Assembly: GCF_009765825.1 (NCBI RefSeq)
Contig: NZ_LMUR01000018.1
Coordinates: 1,425,900 to 1,489,899 of the forward strand
Source: Granulicella sp. L60
Lineage (GTDB): Bacteria; Acidobacteriota; Terriglobia; Terriglobales; Acidobacteriaceae
Length of the DNA stretch: 64,000 nt
Direction of reading: 5' to 3'
Part shown: in pieces, positions 34,900 through 43,805 of the stretch
Layout: each line of letters starts with the position of its first letter
Numbering within the stretch: the stretch's first letter is position 1
Translations under genes and position numbers: made by a program
Notes under the pieces: model-generated
The model's input: the letters and a program-made list of their open reading frames with translations, nothing else
Database searches by the model: none
What the model was told of the DNA's origin: nothing

Positions 34900-37401
34900 A
34901 TGTCATCCATTGCATCCAATCGGATCTCGGCTGCAATTCTGTTTCTTCTTAGTCTGCCAGCCGCAAGGATTAACGCTCAGCAGTTGATCCCAATGCCTAA
35001 CGGCATAACAGCCGTCAGCGCAGGCACGACCATACAGGTGACTGCGCTTCGTAACGACATCCTTCGCGTCCGTGTATGGAGGGGTGATGCTGTGCCCGAA
35101 GATGCCTCCTGGGCCGTTCTTACTTCAGCCCGAACCAGCTCTGTGCGGACCGTGCCGGAGCCGAACGGTTTCGCAACCACGCAACTGCGCGTCACCCTCG
35201 ACGACCAGCTTCGCCTCAAGGTGAGTGATCTTGCTGGCAACGTCCTGCAGGAAGATGCTGCACCTGTGCAGTGGAAGGGAAGCCAGTTCACCGTCAGCAA
35301 GACCCGCACGGCGACGGATCACTTCTACGGCCTTGGCGACAAGCCCGGCCCACTCGACCGCTCCGGCGAAGCCTTTACCATGTGGAACACCGACTCCTTC
35401 GGCTGGCAGAGTTACACCGATCCCATCTACAAGAGCATTCCGTTCTTCATGGAGATCAATCACGGCCGCGCCCTCGGTCTCTTCCTCGATAACACCTGGC
35501 GCACCAACTTCGACTTCGGGCGCGCCAATCCTGCCGAATACAACTTCGGCGCACTAGATGGACCCTTGGACTACTACCTCATCTATGGCCCGGAGCCCAA
35601 GCAGGTAGTCACCGATTGGGCCTGGTTAACCGGCCCCACGCCGCTGCCTCCTCTCTGGTCCCTCGGCTTCCAGCAGTCCCGGTTCACGTACTTTCCTGCA
35701 TCCCAACTGCGCGAGGTCGCTGAGCGACTCCGTAAAGACAAGATCCCAAGCGACGTCCTTTGGCTGGACATCGACTTCCAGCACAACAACTGGCCGTTCA
35801 CCGTCAACGAGCAGGCGTACCCAAACTTCAGCGGCATGGTGCAGGACCTCGGGCACGAACACTTCAAGCTTGTCGTCATCACGGATCTTCACATCGCCAG
35901 TCAGCCCAGGATCGGCTACGCTCCATACGACTCCGGCCTCGCAGGCGATCACTTTGTAAAGAACCCGAACGGCTCAATCTATGTTGGAAAGGTTTGGCCT
36001 GGCCCCTCGGTCTTCCCGGACTTCACGCGTGCGCAGACCAGACAGTGGTGGGGAACGCTCTACAAAACCTTCGTTGCAGACGGAGTGGCCGGATTCTGGA
36101 ACGACATGAATGAGCCGTCTGTCTTTGACGGTTCGACGAAGACCATGCCGGACGACGTGCAGCATCGAATCGACGAGCCCGGCTTTCGCAAACGCACCAC
36201 CACCCATCTTGAGATCCATAACGTCTATGGCATGGAGAACTCTCGTGCCACCTACGACGGAGAGCTCGCGCTAAGGCCCAACGAGCGTCCCTTCGTGATG
36301 ACGCGTGCAAGCTACGCAGGCGGCCAGCGCTACAGCACAACGTGGACAGGCGACAACAGCTCCACCTGGGATCACATGCGCGCGAGCGTCCCTCAGCTCG
36401 TCAATCTCGGCCTCAGCGGCTTCTCACTCGCCGGTGGGGATGTGGGCGGATTTGCAGGATCGCCTCCGCCCGATCTGCTCACCAAGTGGATCGAGCTCTC
36501 GGCCTTTCAGCCCATCGACCGCGACCACTCCGCCAAAGGCACGCGTCCGCACGAGGTCTGGACCGACGGTCCGGAGCAGGAGTCCATCCGCCGTCGCTAC
36601 ATCGAAGAGCGTTATCGGCTCATGCCTTACCTCTACACGCTCGCCGAAGAGACCTCGCGCGACGGCGTGCCAATCGACCGTCCGCTTTTCCTCGAGTTCC
36701 CCCACGCTATCGAAAACGGCACGCCGTTCGACGCCACCACTGGAGGCAGTGAGTTTCTGTTCGGCAACCACATCCTCGTCGCGCCCAATCCAAGCCCGGA
36801 AGAGGTCGCACCTTACACCATTCATCTTCCGCCTGGTACCTGGTACGACTACTGGACCGGCGAACGCTACACCCGCGCCGCAAAATCAGGTGGCCCGCTT
36901 GATCTCGAGCAGCGCGACCTCGTTCTCGCTCAAAAGACCCTGACCGTCACCCCCACACTGGAGCGGCTGCCTGTCTATGTCCGTGGAGGCAGCATCCTTC
37001 CCGTCGCTCCACTGACCCAAAGCACCTCCGAGGTTCCAGTCGGGCCACTCACCCTTCGCGTCTACCCCTTGGCTCCTGGCCTGAACACTCCCGGTGAGAC
37101 GTGCGCGGGAGAGGTATACACCGACGACGGCCACACCTTCGACTTCCGCAACGGTGCCTTCGCCAGGATTCACTTCACCTGCTCCATGGCAGCCGACGGC
37201 AGCATGAGCTTGGCCATCGGTAAGCAGGAAGGCACTTGGAAGCCCTGGTGGACACAATACCGTGTGGAAGTGGTCGGCTGGACGCCTAAGGAAGGGAAGG
37301 GGTCGATCGACGGAAATAAAAGCGCACTCACTCGCGAGGGCGGCAACTGGGGCATCACGATCGCCGCAAAGCCGGACGGAGCCAAGATCGATCTGCGCTG
37401 A
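34900..37401 (+). CDS. Secreted GH31 alpha-glucosidase
   Basis: 833 aa. ATG 34900 follows GGGAGG and begins a signal peptide (MSSIASNRISAAILFLLSLP ... NAQ); an in-frame ATG at 34828 overlapping the previous stop is less likely. GH31 hallmarks are complete: an N-terminal beta-sandwich (DHFYGLGDKPGPLDRSG), WLDIDFQ, the nucleophile in GFWNDMNEPSVF (about 402), and the acid/base in TTWTGDNSSTWDH (about 485). FSLAGGDVGGF and the distal sandwich LERLPVYVRGGSILP complete the pattern. It removes terminal alpha-linked glucose (or xylose) from oligosaccharides. Last gene of the glycan locus, followed by a strong terminator. Confidence 0.93.
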   Translation: MSSIASNRISAAILFLLSLPAARINAQQLIPMPNGITAVSAGTTIQVTALRNDILRVRVWRGDAVPEDASWAVLTSARTSSVRTVPEPNGFATTQLRVTLDDQLRLKVSDLAGNVLQEDAAPVQWKGSQFTVSKTRTATDHFYGLGDKPGPLDRSGEAFTMWNTDSFGWQSYTDPIYKSIPFFMEINHGRALGLFLDNTWRTNFDFGRANPAEYNFGALDGPLDYYLIYGPEPKQVVTDWAWLTGPTPLPPLWSLGFQQSRFTYFPASQLREVAERLRKDKIPSDVLWLDIDFQHNNWPFTVNEQAYPNFSGMVQDLGHEHFKLVVITDLHIASQPRIGYAPYDSGLAGDHFVKNPNGSIYVGKVWPGPSVFPDFTRAQTRQWWGTLYKTFVADGVAGFWNDMNEPSVFDGSTKTMPDDVQHRIDEPGFRKRTTTHLEIHNVYGMENSRATYDGELALRPNERPFVMTRASYAGGQRYSTTWTGDNSSTWDHMRASVPQLVNLGLSGFSLAGGDVGGFAGSPPPDLLTKWIELSAFQPIDRDHSAKGTRPHEVWTDGPEQESIRRRYIEERYRLMPYLYTLAEETSRDGVPIDRPLFLEFPHAIENGTPFDATTGGSEFLFGNHILVAPNPSPEEVAPYTIHLPPGTWYDYWTGERYTRAAKSGGPLDLEQRDLVLAQKTLTVTPTLERLPVYVRGGSILPVAPLTQSTSEVPVGPLTLRVYPLAPGLNTPGETCAGEVYTDDGHTFDFRNGAFARIHFTCSMAADGSMSLAIGKQEGTWKPWWTQYRVEVVGWTPKEGKGSIDGNKSALTREGGNWGITIAAKPDGAKIDLR

Positions 37402-37425
37402 TCACAGCAGCACTATAAAACAAAA

Positions 37426-37461
37426 AAAGAAAAAGCCCAGCATCATCTGGGCTTTTTCTTT
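37426..37461. terminator. Strong rho-independent terminator closing the glycan locus
   Basis: A 15-bp perfect stem (37426-37440 with 37447-37461, loop CATCAT) with GCCCAG/CTGGGC core and A-rich/T-rich arms, so it can act in both directions. It lies 24 bases after the GH31 stop and faces the minus-strand tRNA-Ser gene. Confidence 0.92.
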
Positions 37462-37497
37462 GGCATCTGCACTCTAGGATGTCTTCGAGCAAGTGTC

Positions 37498-37587
37498 TGG
37501 CGGAAGAGGAGGGATTCGAACCCCCGATACCCTTTCAGGTACGCCAGTTTTCAAGACTGGAGCCATCAACCACTCGGCCACTCTTCC
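37498..37587 (-). tRNA. tRNA-Ser(UGA)
   Basis: On the minus strand the gene begins GGAAGAG and ends CTCTTCC, then G and an encoded CCA (37498-37500). The anticodon stem CCAGT/ACTGG encloses CTTGAAA, giving anticodon TGA (Ser, UCA codons). The long variable arm (GTACC..GGGTAT region) is typical of class II tRNA-Ser. The T-arm has GGTTCGAATCC. Confidence 0.97.
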
Positions 37588-37716
37588 TCTCTGAAGTTTA
37601 TTACGCGGTGGTCCACAGCGCAAAAAGATCTTCTCAGGACTATTCTATTGACTAGCCAGGTAGTCGGTGGCGAAACATGCACCGCTGCCCTGCCGAAAGA
37701 CGTCTAATTATCCGAG

Positions 37717-38991
37717 ATGGCAACCGTTAATCTTCTCAAAACGAGCTCGTTCGACCGGACGCTGGCCAGCGCACGCTCCACAATGATGTTCAGCGAGGTC
37801 GTGCGCCTTGCGGTCGACAGCTTTCGCGCCAGCAAGACGCGGTTCCTGCTCACCATGCTCGGGATGGTCATCGGCTCAGCCTCCATCATTCTGGTTGCGA
37901 CCTTAGGCTCCACCGGTAAGCAGTATGCCCTCGATCAGCTCACCAGCATCGGTCCCAATAAGATCGAACTCCAGTACGGCGGCGGCACCGTCTCCGGCCC
38001 GGACAACACCACGACTCCCGACTTCATGACACTGGACGACCTGCATGCGGTCCTCGAACAGGTTCCTGGCATCGTCGCCTCCTCTCCCATGTTGGAGTTT
38101 CACGACAATGTAAGCATCGGCGGCGGTCTTACCAAGGCGACCATGCTGCTCGGCGTCTCACCCCAGTACAAGATCGTGCGCAACCTTGTGATGGTCTCTG
38201 GCCGCTTCTTTGACGAGCAGGACGATCTGGCCCACGAAAAGGTCGCCGTCATTGTGCAGCCGTTCGCCGAAGAGCTCTATGGCACTTCAAACGAGGCCAT
38301 CGGCAAAACCATCAGCGTCAAAGGCATACCGTTCGTCATCATCGGCGTCTTCCGCGAAGCCTTCAACACCTACGGGAACTCGGAGATCAGCGATCACACC
38401 ATGCTGGTGCCTTACACCGTCCTGCGTTACTTCACCGGAACCAACAGCCTGAAAGAGATCTTCTTCACCATGCGCGACGCCTCCATGGTCGTGCCCTCCA
38501 GCGAGCGCATTCTTGAGATCGTCCGCTCCCGCCACTATGCGGGCTCAGTCTACAGCGCCGCGGTACTCACCGACCTTCTCAGCAGCATGGCCAAGATCGC
38601 CGACATGCTCACCATCGTGCTCACCCTGGGCGCGGGCATCACACTTGTAGTCAGCGGTGTCGGCATCATGAATAGCATGTTGGCCAACGTTCAGTCGCGG
38701 CTCAAAGAGATCGGTATCCGCAAGGCACTCGGCGCCACCAGCCGCGAGATCAGGCTCCAATTCCTCACCGAAGCTGTGTTCCTGTCGCTCAGTGGAGGCA
38801 TTATCGGGACGGCTTTTGGCCTTGCTCTGCCCCTGACCCTCGGCCTGCTGACACCATTCAAGATCCCGATCAACCCTTGGGCGCCAGTCTTCGCCCTCGG
38901 CAGCTCAGTCCTGGTCGGCGTTTTGTTTGGAACCCTTCCAGCTAACCGTGCCGCCCGCCTCGACCCAGTGCAGACGCTGAAGTACGAGTAG
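37717..38991 (+). CDS. MacB/FtsX-type ABC transporter permease
   Basis: 424 aa. N-terminal membrane helix (TRFLLTMLGMVIGSASIILV), a periplasmic MacB-type core (GPNKIELQYGGGTVSGPDN ... GRFFDEQDD), then three C-terminal helices. These include ITLVVSGVGIMNSMLANVQS and the conserved RLKEIGIRKALGA motif, ending NRAARLDPVQTLKYE. Such permeases pair with a MacB-type ATPase and often an HlyD-like adaptor for export of lipoproteins, peptides or antibiotics. Neither partner is next to it, so it is an orphan here. No clear ribosome-binding site precedes the ATG at 37717; the internal ATG-ATG near 37783 is an alternative. Confidence 0.88.
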   Translation: MATVNLLKTSSFDRTLASARSTMMFSEVVRLAVDSFRASKTRFLLTMLGMVIGSASIILVATLGSTGKQYALDQLTSIGPNKIELQYGGGTVSGPDNTTTPDFMTLDDLHAVLEQVPGIVASSPMLEFHDNVSIGGGLTKATMLLGVSPQYKIVRNLVMVSGRFFDEQDDLAHEKVAVIVQPFAEELYGTSNEAIGKTISVKGIPFVIIGVFREAFNTYGNSEISDHTMLVPYTVLRYFTGTNSLKEIFFTMRDASMVVPSSERILEIVRSRHYAGSVYSAAVLTDLLSSMAKIADMLTIVLTLGAGITLVVSGVGIMNSMLANVQSRLKEIGIRKALGATSREIRLQFLTEAVFLSLSGGIIGTAFGLALPLTLGLLTPFKIPINPWAPVFALGSSVLVGVLFGTLPANRAARLDPVQTLKYE

Positions 38992-39051
38992 TCATTCCTA
39001 CCTGGCGGCCCTCCGAAGCAAGAGAAGATAACCCCGCACTCTAACTGCAAA

Positions 39052-39091
39052 AAGCACCAGCCTCCGCGATCTCTCGCATTGGCTGGTGCTT
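39052..39091. terminator. Bidirectional terminator between permease and rplI
   Basis: An 11-bp perfect stem (AAGCACCAGCC 39052-39062 with GGCTGGTGCTT 39081-39091), preceded by AAA and followed by CTTTA, between convergent genes. Confidence 0.85.
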
Positions 39092-39127
39092 CTTTATGGT
39101 GCATGCTTCGATAGTTCGCTACAGCAA

Positions 39128-39604
39128 TTACGCAGTGACAGCAGCCGCTTCAGCCTCAGGCTGATCGCCCTTGACCGTCACCTTCACGTGGCTGGTGACC
39201 TCACGGTGCAGCTTCACGGGAACGTGGTATTCGCCGATCGTCTTCAGCGGCTCCTCAAGGGAGATTTTGCGACGATCGATAGTGAAGCCCTTGGCTTCGA
39301 GCTGATGCGCGATATCGCCCGAGGTGACCGAGCCAAACAGATGCTCGTTCTCGCCGACCTTGCGCTCGAACACAAGCTCAACCGCGGAGAGCTGCGTAGC
39401 CAGTTCTTCGGCTGCGGTCTTCTCCTTGGCAGACTTGCGCACGGCTGAGGACTTCATCTGCTCGATGACTGCCTTGTTGGCGGCGTTCGCCTCGATGGCG
39501 AGCTTGCCGGGGAGCAGAAAGTTGCGCCCGTAACCATCGGCGACTTTTACCACATCGCCGCGATGCCCGAGCTTGTTTACGTCTTCCTTCAGAATGACTT
39601 CCAT
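39128..39604 (-). CDS. rplI: 50S ribosomal protein L9
   Basis: 158 aa. The N-terminal RNA-binding signature MEVILKEDVNKLGHRGDVVK and NFLLPGKLA are canonical for L9, followed by the long connecting helix and the C-terminal domain (GSVTSGDIAHQLEAKG). It binds 23S rRNA and helps maintain reading-frame fidelity. Last gene of rpsF-rpsR-rplI, with 73 bases after rpsR. The tail is slightly extended and Ala/Glu-rich. Confidence 0.98.
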   Translation of the reverse strand: MEVILKEDVNKLGHRGDVVKVADGYGRNFLLPGKLAIEANAANKAVIEQMKSSAVRKSAKEKTAAEELATQLSAVELVFERKVGENEHLFGSVTSGDIAHQLEAKGFTIDRRKISLEEPLKTIGEYHVPVKLHREVTSHVKVTVKGDQPEAEAAAVTA

Positions 39605-39677
39605 TGCAATTCTCCGATTTCAACTCTGGCCCGTGATGCCGCCAGATCGTAGGTCCGCCCGCGAGGAGCGGAAGAAG

Positions 39678-40031
39678 TTAGAAGCGTGCAGCGAAGGCGA
39701 GCAGAGCGATGTTGCGCGACTGCTTGATGGCCAGGCTGAGCTTGCGCTGGTGGCGGGTGCAGACACCGGTCAACCGGCGCGGAACAATCTTGCCGCGCTC
39801 GGCGACGAAGCCCTGCAACAGGCGGACATCGCGGTAGGAGATAGCGTCGATCTTCTCGGTGCAGAACTTGCAAACCTTCTTACGACGGAAGAACTTGCGG
39901 CCACCAGGACCACCGCCAGGAGCGCCGGCGGGGCGTGGGGTGCGGGGACCGGCACCAGGGCCGGAGTGTGCCGGGCGGGGTGTCGGTGCTGCGTGCTGCT
40001 CAGTGGATTGCGTGCTGGTTTCGTCAGCCAT
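39678..40031 (-). CDS. rpsR: 30S ribosomal protein S18 with extended N-terminus
   Basis: 117 aa, longer than the usual 75-90. Start taken at ATG 40031 because GAGAGGAA lies at proper spacing; the ATG at 40037 is too close to it. The first 45 residues are a Pro/Gly/Ala-rich extension. The core [21 protein letters not shown] and [19 protein letters not shown] is typical S18 and retains Cys residues of the zinc-binding C+ form (CKFC ... C). It forms a heterodimer with S6 on the platform of the small subunit. Confidence 0.97.
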   Translation of the reverse strand: MADETSTQSTEQHAAPTPRPAHSGPGAGPRTPRPAGAPGGGPGGRKFFRRKKVCKFCTEKIDAISYRDVRLLQGFVAERGKIVPRRLTGVCTRHQRKLSLAIKQSRNIALLAFAARF

Positions 40032-40201
40032 GATCATTTCCTCTCAGTTGCGTTATGCCTTCGCGCGCTCCAGACTCGCATTGGAGTCTCTGAACATTCG
40101 ATCAGGATCGATCAAGTGGAAGCGGGCAGGGCGATCGTGTTGCGTTGTGCGAAGCGAATGGTAGCGGCGTCGCAGATCTCTTCAAGCGAAGACTAGAAAG
40201 A

Positions 40202-40714
40202 CTAGACGGCTGCGGAGACAGTCTCGGGTGTCGAGTCGGAGGCCACGTGCTCAGCCGAAGCTGCGGGCTTCTTCTCTTCCTCGGTCTCGGCTGCTGCGGC
40301 AGGAGCTGCGGTCTCTGCATCCGGAGCGGCTACGACAGGAGCCTGCACAGGCTGTGCGATCGGCTGCGCGCTGCGCTTCACCTTGGTGTCGCGGATGGCC
40401 TTGATCTTCGCAAGACGCTTCTCTTCTTCGTCCATGCGCACGGTGATGAATTTGATCACCTGCTCGGAGACGCGGAGACGGCGCTCGATCTCGGTGATCA
40501 GCGAACCGGCGGCGGCGACGTTCAGCAGAACGTAGAAGCCATCGTTGAACTTGCGCACAGTGTAGGCGAGCCGGCGGCGGCCCATCTTCTCGACAGACTT
40601 CACTTCGCCGCCACCATTGGTGACGTTCGCGGAGAAGCCTTCAATCAGCTTGTCGAGGTCGGCTTCTTCAACGTCCGGCCGGACGATGAACATGATTTCG
40701 TAGGTACGATTCAT
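40202..40714 (-). CDS. rpsF: 30S ribosomal protein S6
   Basis: 170 aa. The first 95 residues are canonical (MNRTYEIMFIVRPDVEEADL, MGRRRLAYTVRKFNDGFYV, ERRLRVSEQVIKFITVRMDE). The remaining 70 form an Ala/Glu/Pro/Val-rich acidic tail. S6 pairs with S18, whose gene starts 170 bases downstream; no ssb gene lies between them. The leader contains a small perfect hairpin just before the ribosome-binding site (40731-40747). Confidence 0.97.
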   Translation of the reverse strand: MNRTYEIMFIVRPDVEEADLDKLIEGFSANVTNGGGEVKSVEKMGRRRLAYTVRKFNDGFYVLLNVAAAGSLITEIERRLRVSEQVIKFITVRMDEEEKRLAKIKAIRDTKVKRSAQPIAQPVQAPVVAAPDAETAAPAAAAETEEEKKPAASAEHVASDSTPETVSAAV

Positions 40715-40730
40715 TCGTTTACTTCTTTCT

Positions 40731-40747
40731 GCGAAGTTCTGCTTCGC
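40731..40747 (-). promoter_or_regulatory. Leader hairpin immediately upstream of rpsF
   Basis: GCGAAG and CTTCGC arms with a 5-nt loop in the rpsF leader, about 17 bases before the ATG. S6:S18 complexes are known to bind structured rpsF leaders in many bacteria; whether this hairpin is part of such a site cannot be told from one sequence. Confidence 0.4.
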
Positions 40748-40880
40748 ACCTCGCCGGCGTATGCTCTGCCGACTCGGTTTGGAAAATCAACCCTGTTTAT
40801 GCTGCTCTGCCGCGCTCTTGCTTACTTCAAAACCAAAGCGCAACAAACTAAAAACGCAACGACCGTTTTGCTTACTTCTT

Positions 40881-41510
40881 TTACTTCTCCTTCGAGCCGT
40901 TCGCCCCAGCTTCGGGATCGTCCAGCCGACGGTTGAACTTGTTCATCGCAGCGCCGACACCCTCTGTCAGCACCGTCTCGACAGCACCACGTGCGCGGTC
41001 GAGCACCTCATCCAGCACCGCAAGCTCCTGCTTACGGAACGGCGACAATAAGTAATCCTTGCCGCCTGCTTTGATCTCTCTTCCATCCGCCAGCGCCGGT
41101 TTTCCGACGCCGATGCGAATGCGCAACCACTCTTCTGTTCCAAGCACCCCGGAGATCGACTTCACCCCGTTATGCCCGTTGGCCGATCCACGCTCCCGAA
41201 TCCGGATCGTGCCCAGCGGAAGAGCAAGCTCGTCATACAGCACGATCAAATCTTCTGTCGGAACCGGCAGCTCCAACTCCTGAAGCAGAGCGGCAACTGA
41301 AATCCCGCTCAGATTCATATACGTCTCCGGCTTGGCCAGCAGAACCTCATGTCCCGCCAGTCTTGCCTTCGCCGTAAGAGCTCTGCCCCTGCGGTTGGAG
41401 AGGACCACGCCGCAGTCCTCCGCGATGCGATCCACCGCAAGAAAGCCGGCGTTGTGCGGCGTGAACTGATACTCGATACCGGGGTTTCCGAGACCGACAA
41501 TCAACTTCAC
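40881..41510 (-). CDS. pth: Peptidyl-tRNA hydrolase
   Basis: 209 aa from a GTG start preceded by GGAGAGGGA. Family signatures are intact: KLIVGLGNPGIEYQFTPHNAG with the catalytic His, KPETYMNLSG, DELALPLGTIRIRERGSANGHNG, and RIRIGVGKP. It frees tRNA from peptidyl-tRNA that dropped off the ribosome. It sits between rplY and rpsF in the conserved minus-strand translation block. The extra tail after FNRRLDD is hydrophilic. Confidence 0.97.
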   Translation of the reverse strand: MKLIVGLGNPGIEYQFTPHNAGFLAVDRIAEDCGVVLSNRRGRALTAKARLAGHEVLLAKPETYMNLSGISVAALLQELELPVPTEDLIVLYDELALPLGTIRIRERGSANGHNGVKSISGVLGTEEWLRIRIGVGKPALADGREIKAGGKDYLLSPFRKQELAVLDEVLDRARGAVETVLTEGVGAAMNKFNRRLDDPEAGANGSKEK

Positions 41511-41579
41511 GCGATCTTTCCCTCTCCAACAAACTCAAGCGGCCCGCGCCCCGTAAGGAGAACGCAGGCCGCGGAACAG

Positions 41580-42272
41580 TTACTTCTTCTTCGTATCGGC
41601 TGCAGGTGCGGCAGCAGCAGGCGCGTCGGTCTTGCCCTTCTTGGCAACCTCTGGCTCGGTTGGGGCTGCAGCCACGGCATCGGCTGCGACAACCTCTTCC
41701 TTGACCGAGGTGACGTGCGCCACGGTGGCATGCTCGTCGCCGAGGAACTTGATGCTGCCCGAGTGCGGCAGATCCGAAACGTGAATCGAGTCGTTGAGCG
41801 CGAGGTTGGTGATGTCCACATCAAGGTGGCTCGGAATGTCGTTTGGCAGGCACTCGATCTCGACTTCGCGGAGAACATGCTCAAGAATTCCGCCCTGCGC
41901 CTTGACGCCGACTGCGGTTCCAACCAACTGGATGGGCACGGACACGCGCATCATCTTGTCCATCGCAATCCGCTTCAGGTCGATGTGCAGCAGCCTGCCC
42001 TTGATGGGCTCATGCTGCCAGTCCACGATCATGGCCTTCACAACGGCCGAGCCCTCGACGTTGAGGTCGAAGATCGTGTTGTGACCGGAGTCAGAGTGAA
42101 GAATCTTGGTGATAACCTTGGGGTCAACCGCAACGGCGACTGCGTCCTGGCCCGCGCCATAGACAACCGCGGGAATCTTGCCGGCGACACGTACGCGACG
42201 TGCGGCGTTCTTGTTGAACTTGCCCTCGCGGGGCGTTGCGACGACTGCTTCGATAGGGGTGCTGGATGCCAT
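41580..42272 (-). CDS. rplY: 50S ribosomal protein L25 / general stress protein Ctc
   Basis: 230 aa, the long Ctc (TL5) form. The 5S rRNA-binding L25 domain comes first (EAVVATPREGKFNKNAARRVR, GKIPAVVYGAG). The C-terminal Ctc beta domain follows (VKAQGGILEHVLREVEIECLP, HLDVDITNLALNDSIHVSDL). The Ala/Lys-rich tail is low complexity. AAGGAA precedes the ATG. Next upstream is prs and downstream pth, the usual order prs-ctc-pth. Confidence 0.96.
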   Translation of the reverse strand: MASSTPIEAVVATPREGKFNKNAARRVRVAGKIPAVVYGAGQDAVAVAVDPKVITKILHSDSGHNTIFDLNVEGSAVVKAMIVDWQHEPIKGRLLHIDLKRIAMDKMMRVSVPIQLVGTAVGVKAQGGILEHVLREVEIECLPNDIPSHLDVDITNLALNDSIHVSDLPHSGSIKFLGDEHATVAHVTSVKEEVVAADAVAAAPTEPEVAKKGKTDAPAAAAPAADTKKK

Positions 42273-42334
42273 GATAAATCTTCCTTTCGGGCACAGAGTT
42301 GAGCTCTGCTCCCTTTGTTTCTTCCCTGCAGCTT

Positions 42335-43432
42335 CTAGTTGAACAGCGTACTGACGCTGGTCTCCATGTGAATACTCTCGATAGCGCGGCCCAGTAGACC
42401 GGCGATCGAAAGTACCTTAATCTTCTCCACCTTCTCCGCATCTTCGCGCAGAGGGATGGTATTCGTCACGATCAACTGCTCCAACCGTGATGCTGCGATA
42501 CGCTCAACCGCCGGGCCCGAGAGCACCGGATGCGTTGCGCACGCATAAACTTTATCCGCGCCTTCAGCCAGCAGCGCATCCACCGTCTTCACCAGCGTTC
42601 CGGCGGTGTCGATGATGTCGTCGAGGATCAAGCACGTCCGGCCCTTTACATCGCCGATCACGTTCATCACCTCGGTGACATTGATGTCGGTCCGCCGCTT
42701 GTCGACGATGGCCAACGGTACATCCAGCTTCTTGGCGAAGAATCTCGCCCTCTCCACACCACCCGCATCCGGCGAAACCACCGTCAGATTCGGCAGGTCA
42801 AGCTCCCGGAAGTAGCTCACCAGCACCGGGCTGGCAAACAGGTGATCCACCGGAATATTGAAGAACCCCTGTATCTGCGCTGCATGCAGATCAACCAGCA
42901 GAGCACGGTTTGCACCGGCAGTGGTCAGAAGATCGGCAACCAGCTTCGACGTAATGGCAACACGCGGCCGATCTTTACGATCCTGCCGGGCGTAGCCATA
43001 GTAGGGAACGACTACCGTGATCCGTCCGGCTGAGGCGCGCTTCAGCGCATCCATCATGATCAGCAGCTCGACAAGGTGCTGATCCACCGGGAAACACGTA
43101 GGCTGAACGACAAAGACATCCGCACCGCGAACGTTCTCGAGCAGCTGAAAATGAACCTCGCCGTCGGAGAATCTCTGCAACCGGGTCTCGCCCAGCGGCA
43201 CACCGACGAACTTGCAGATCTCTTCGGCCAAAGGCCTGTTGGACGATCCGCAAAAAATCTTGACGCGCTTGTCTTCACTCAGCCGCCCGGAGCGCTTTTT
43301 TTCCGGAGCTGTTATTACGCGTGCCCTTCCGTCTTGGGAGGAGAGCGCCGGTGCAGGCTGAGAGCTCGCTTCTGTCTCTTCAGCCTGCCCTGAAATAGGG
43401 GATAGAACCGCAGTCGTGTATCGTTCGTTCAC
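42335..43432 (-). CDS. prs: Ribose-phosphate pyrophosphokinase with N-terminal extension
   Basis: 365 aa, about 50 residues longer than usual at the N-terminus. Start is GTG 43432 with GGAGG 7 nt upstream. The extension is hydrophilic and ends near DKRVKIFCGSSNRPLAEEIC, where the standard protein begins. Key motifs are present: FSDGEVHFQLLENVRG, VVPYYGYARQDRKDRPR, the divalent-metal and PRPP loop CLILDDIIDTAGTLVKT, and ATHPVLSGPAVERI. It makes PRPP from ribose-5-phosphate and ATP for nucleotide, His and Trp synthesis. The gene lies between tRNA-Gln and rplY. Confidence 0.96.
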   Translation of the reverse strand: MNERYTTAVLSPISGQAEETEASSQPAPALSSQDGRARVITAPEKKRSGRLSEDKRVKIFCGSSNRPLAEEICKFVGVPLGETRLQRFSDGEVHFQLLENVRGADVFVVQPTCFPVDQHLVELLIMMDALKRASAGRITVVVPYYGYARQDRKDRPRVAITSKLVADLLTTAGANRALLVDLHAAQIQGFFNIPVDHLFASPVLVSYFRELDLPNLTVVSPDAGGVERARFFAKKLDVPLAIVDKRRTDINVTEVMNVIGDVKGRTCLILDDIIDTAGTLVKTVDALLAEGADKVYACATHPVLSGPAVERIAASRLEQLIVTNTIPLREDAEKVEKIKVLSIAGLLGRAIESIHMETSVSTLFN

Positions 43433-43676
43433 GTGAAACCCTCCAGGTTGGTTGACCTTGAATGTTCCTGCTGCACTGTCTTGCGTTGCCTTGTTGCGGC
43501 ACCGTTACTTCTTTTGAAATCCTCGTTGCGGACTACTCAAAAAAACTAAAGACTTCGGTCCTTCAAACTTCTCGCTTCTTCCTTCGCGCTGTTTCCCGCG
43601 AAGTCCAAACTGTCTACTCAACGGCAAGTTGCTGCCGCGAAATACCCTAAATTCCTGCCGCATCTGGCGTCGACAT

Positions 43677-43750
43677 TGGTTGGGCGACTAGGATTCGAAC
43701 CTAGACAAAGAGATTCAAAGTCTCTTGACCTACCATTAGTCGATCGCCCA
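43677..43750 (-). tRNA. tRNA-Gln(UUG)
   Basis: Minus-strand gene starting TGGGCGA and ending TCGCCCA, then A and an encoded CCA (43677-43679). The anticodon stem AGAGA/TCTCT encloses CTTTGAA, anticodon TTG. The T-arm is CTAGGTTCGAATCCTAG. It lies between ispE and prs. Confidence 0.97.
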
Positions 43751-43805
43751 GTACATCGCCGGATGCAGTCTTATCTTACTATCGACTTCCATCGGACCGG
43801 CGAGG

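Noticed and set aside
33455-34936. 493-codon minus-strand frame opposite the GH28-like gene
   Set aside because: No domain features; the plus-strand gene has signal peptide, ribosome-binding site and conserved motifs.
41349-42302. 317-codon plus-strand frame over pth and rplY
   Set aside because: Overlaps two well-recognised minus-strand genes and has no family features.
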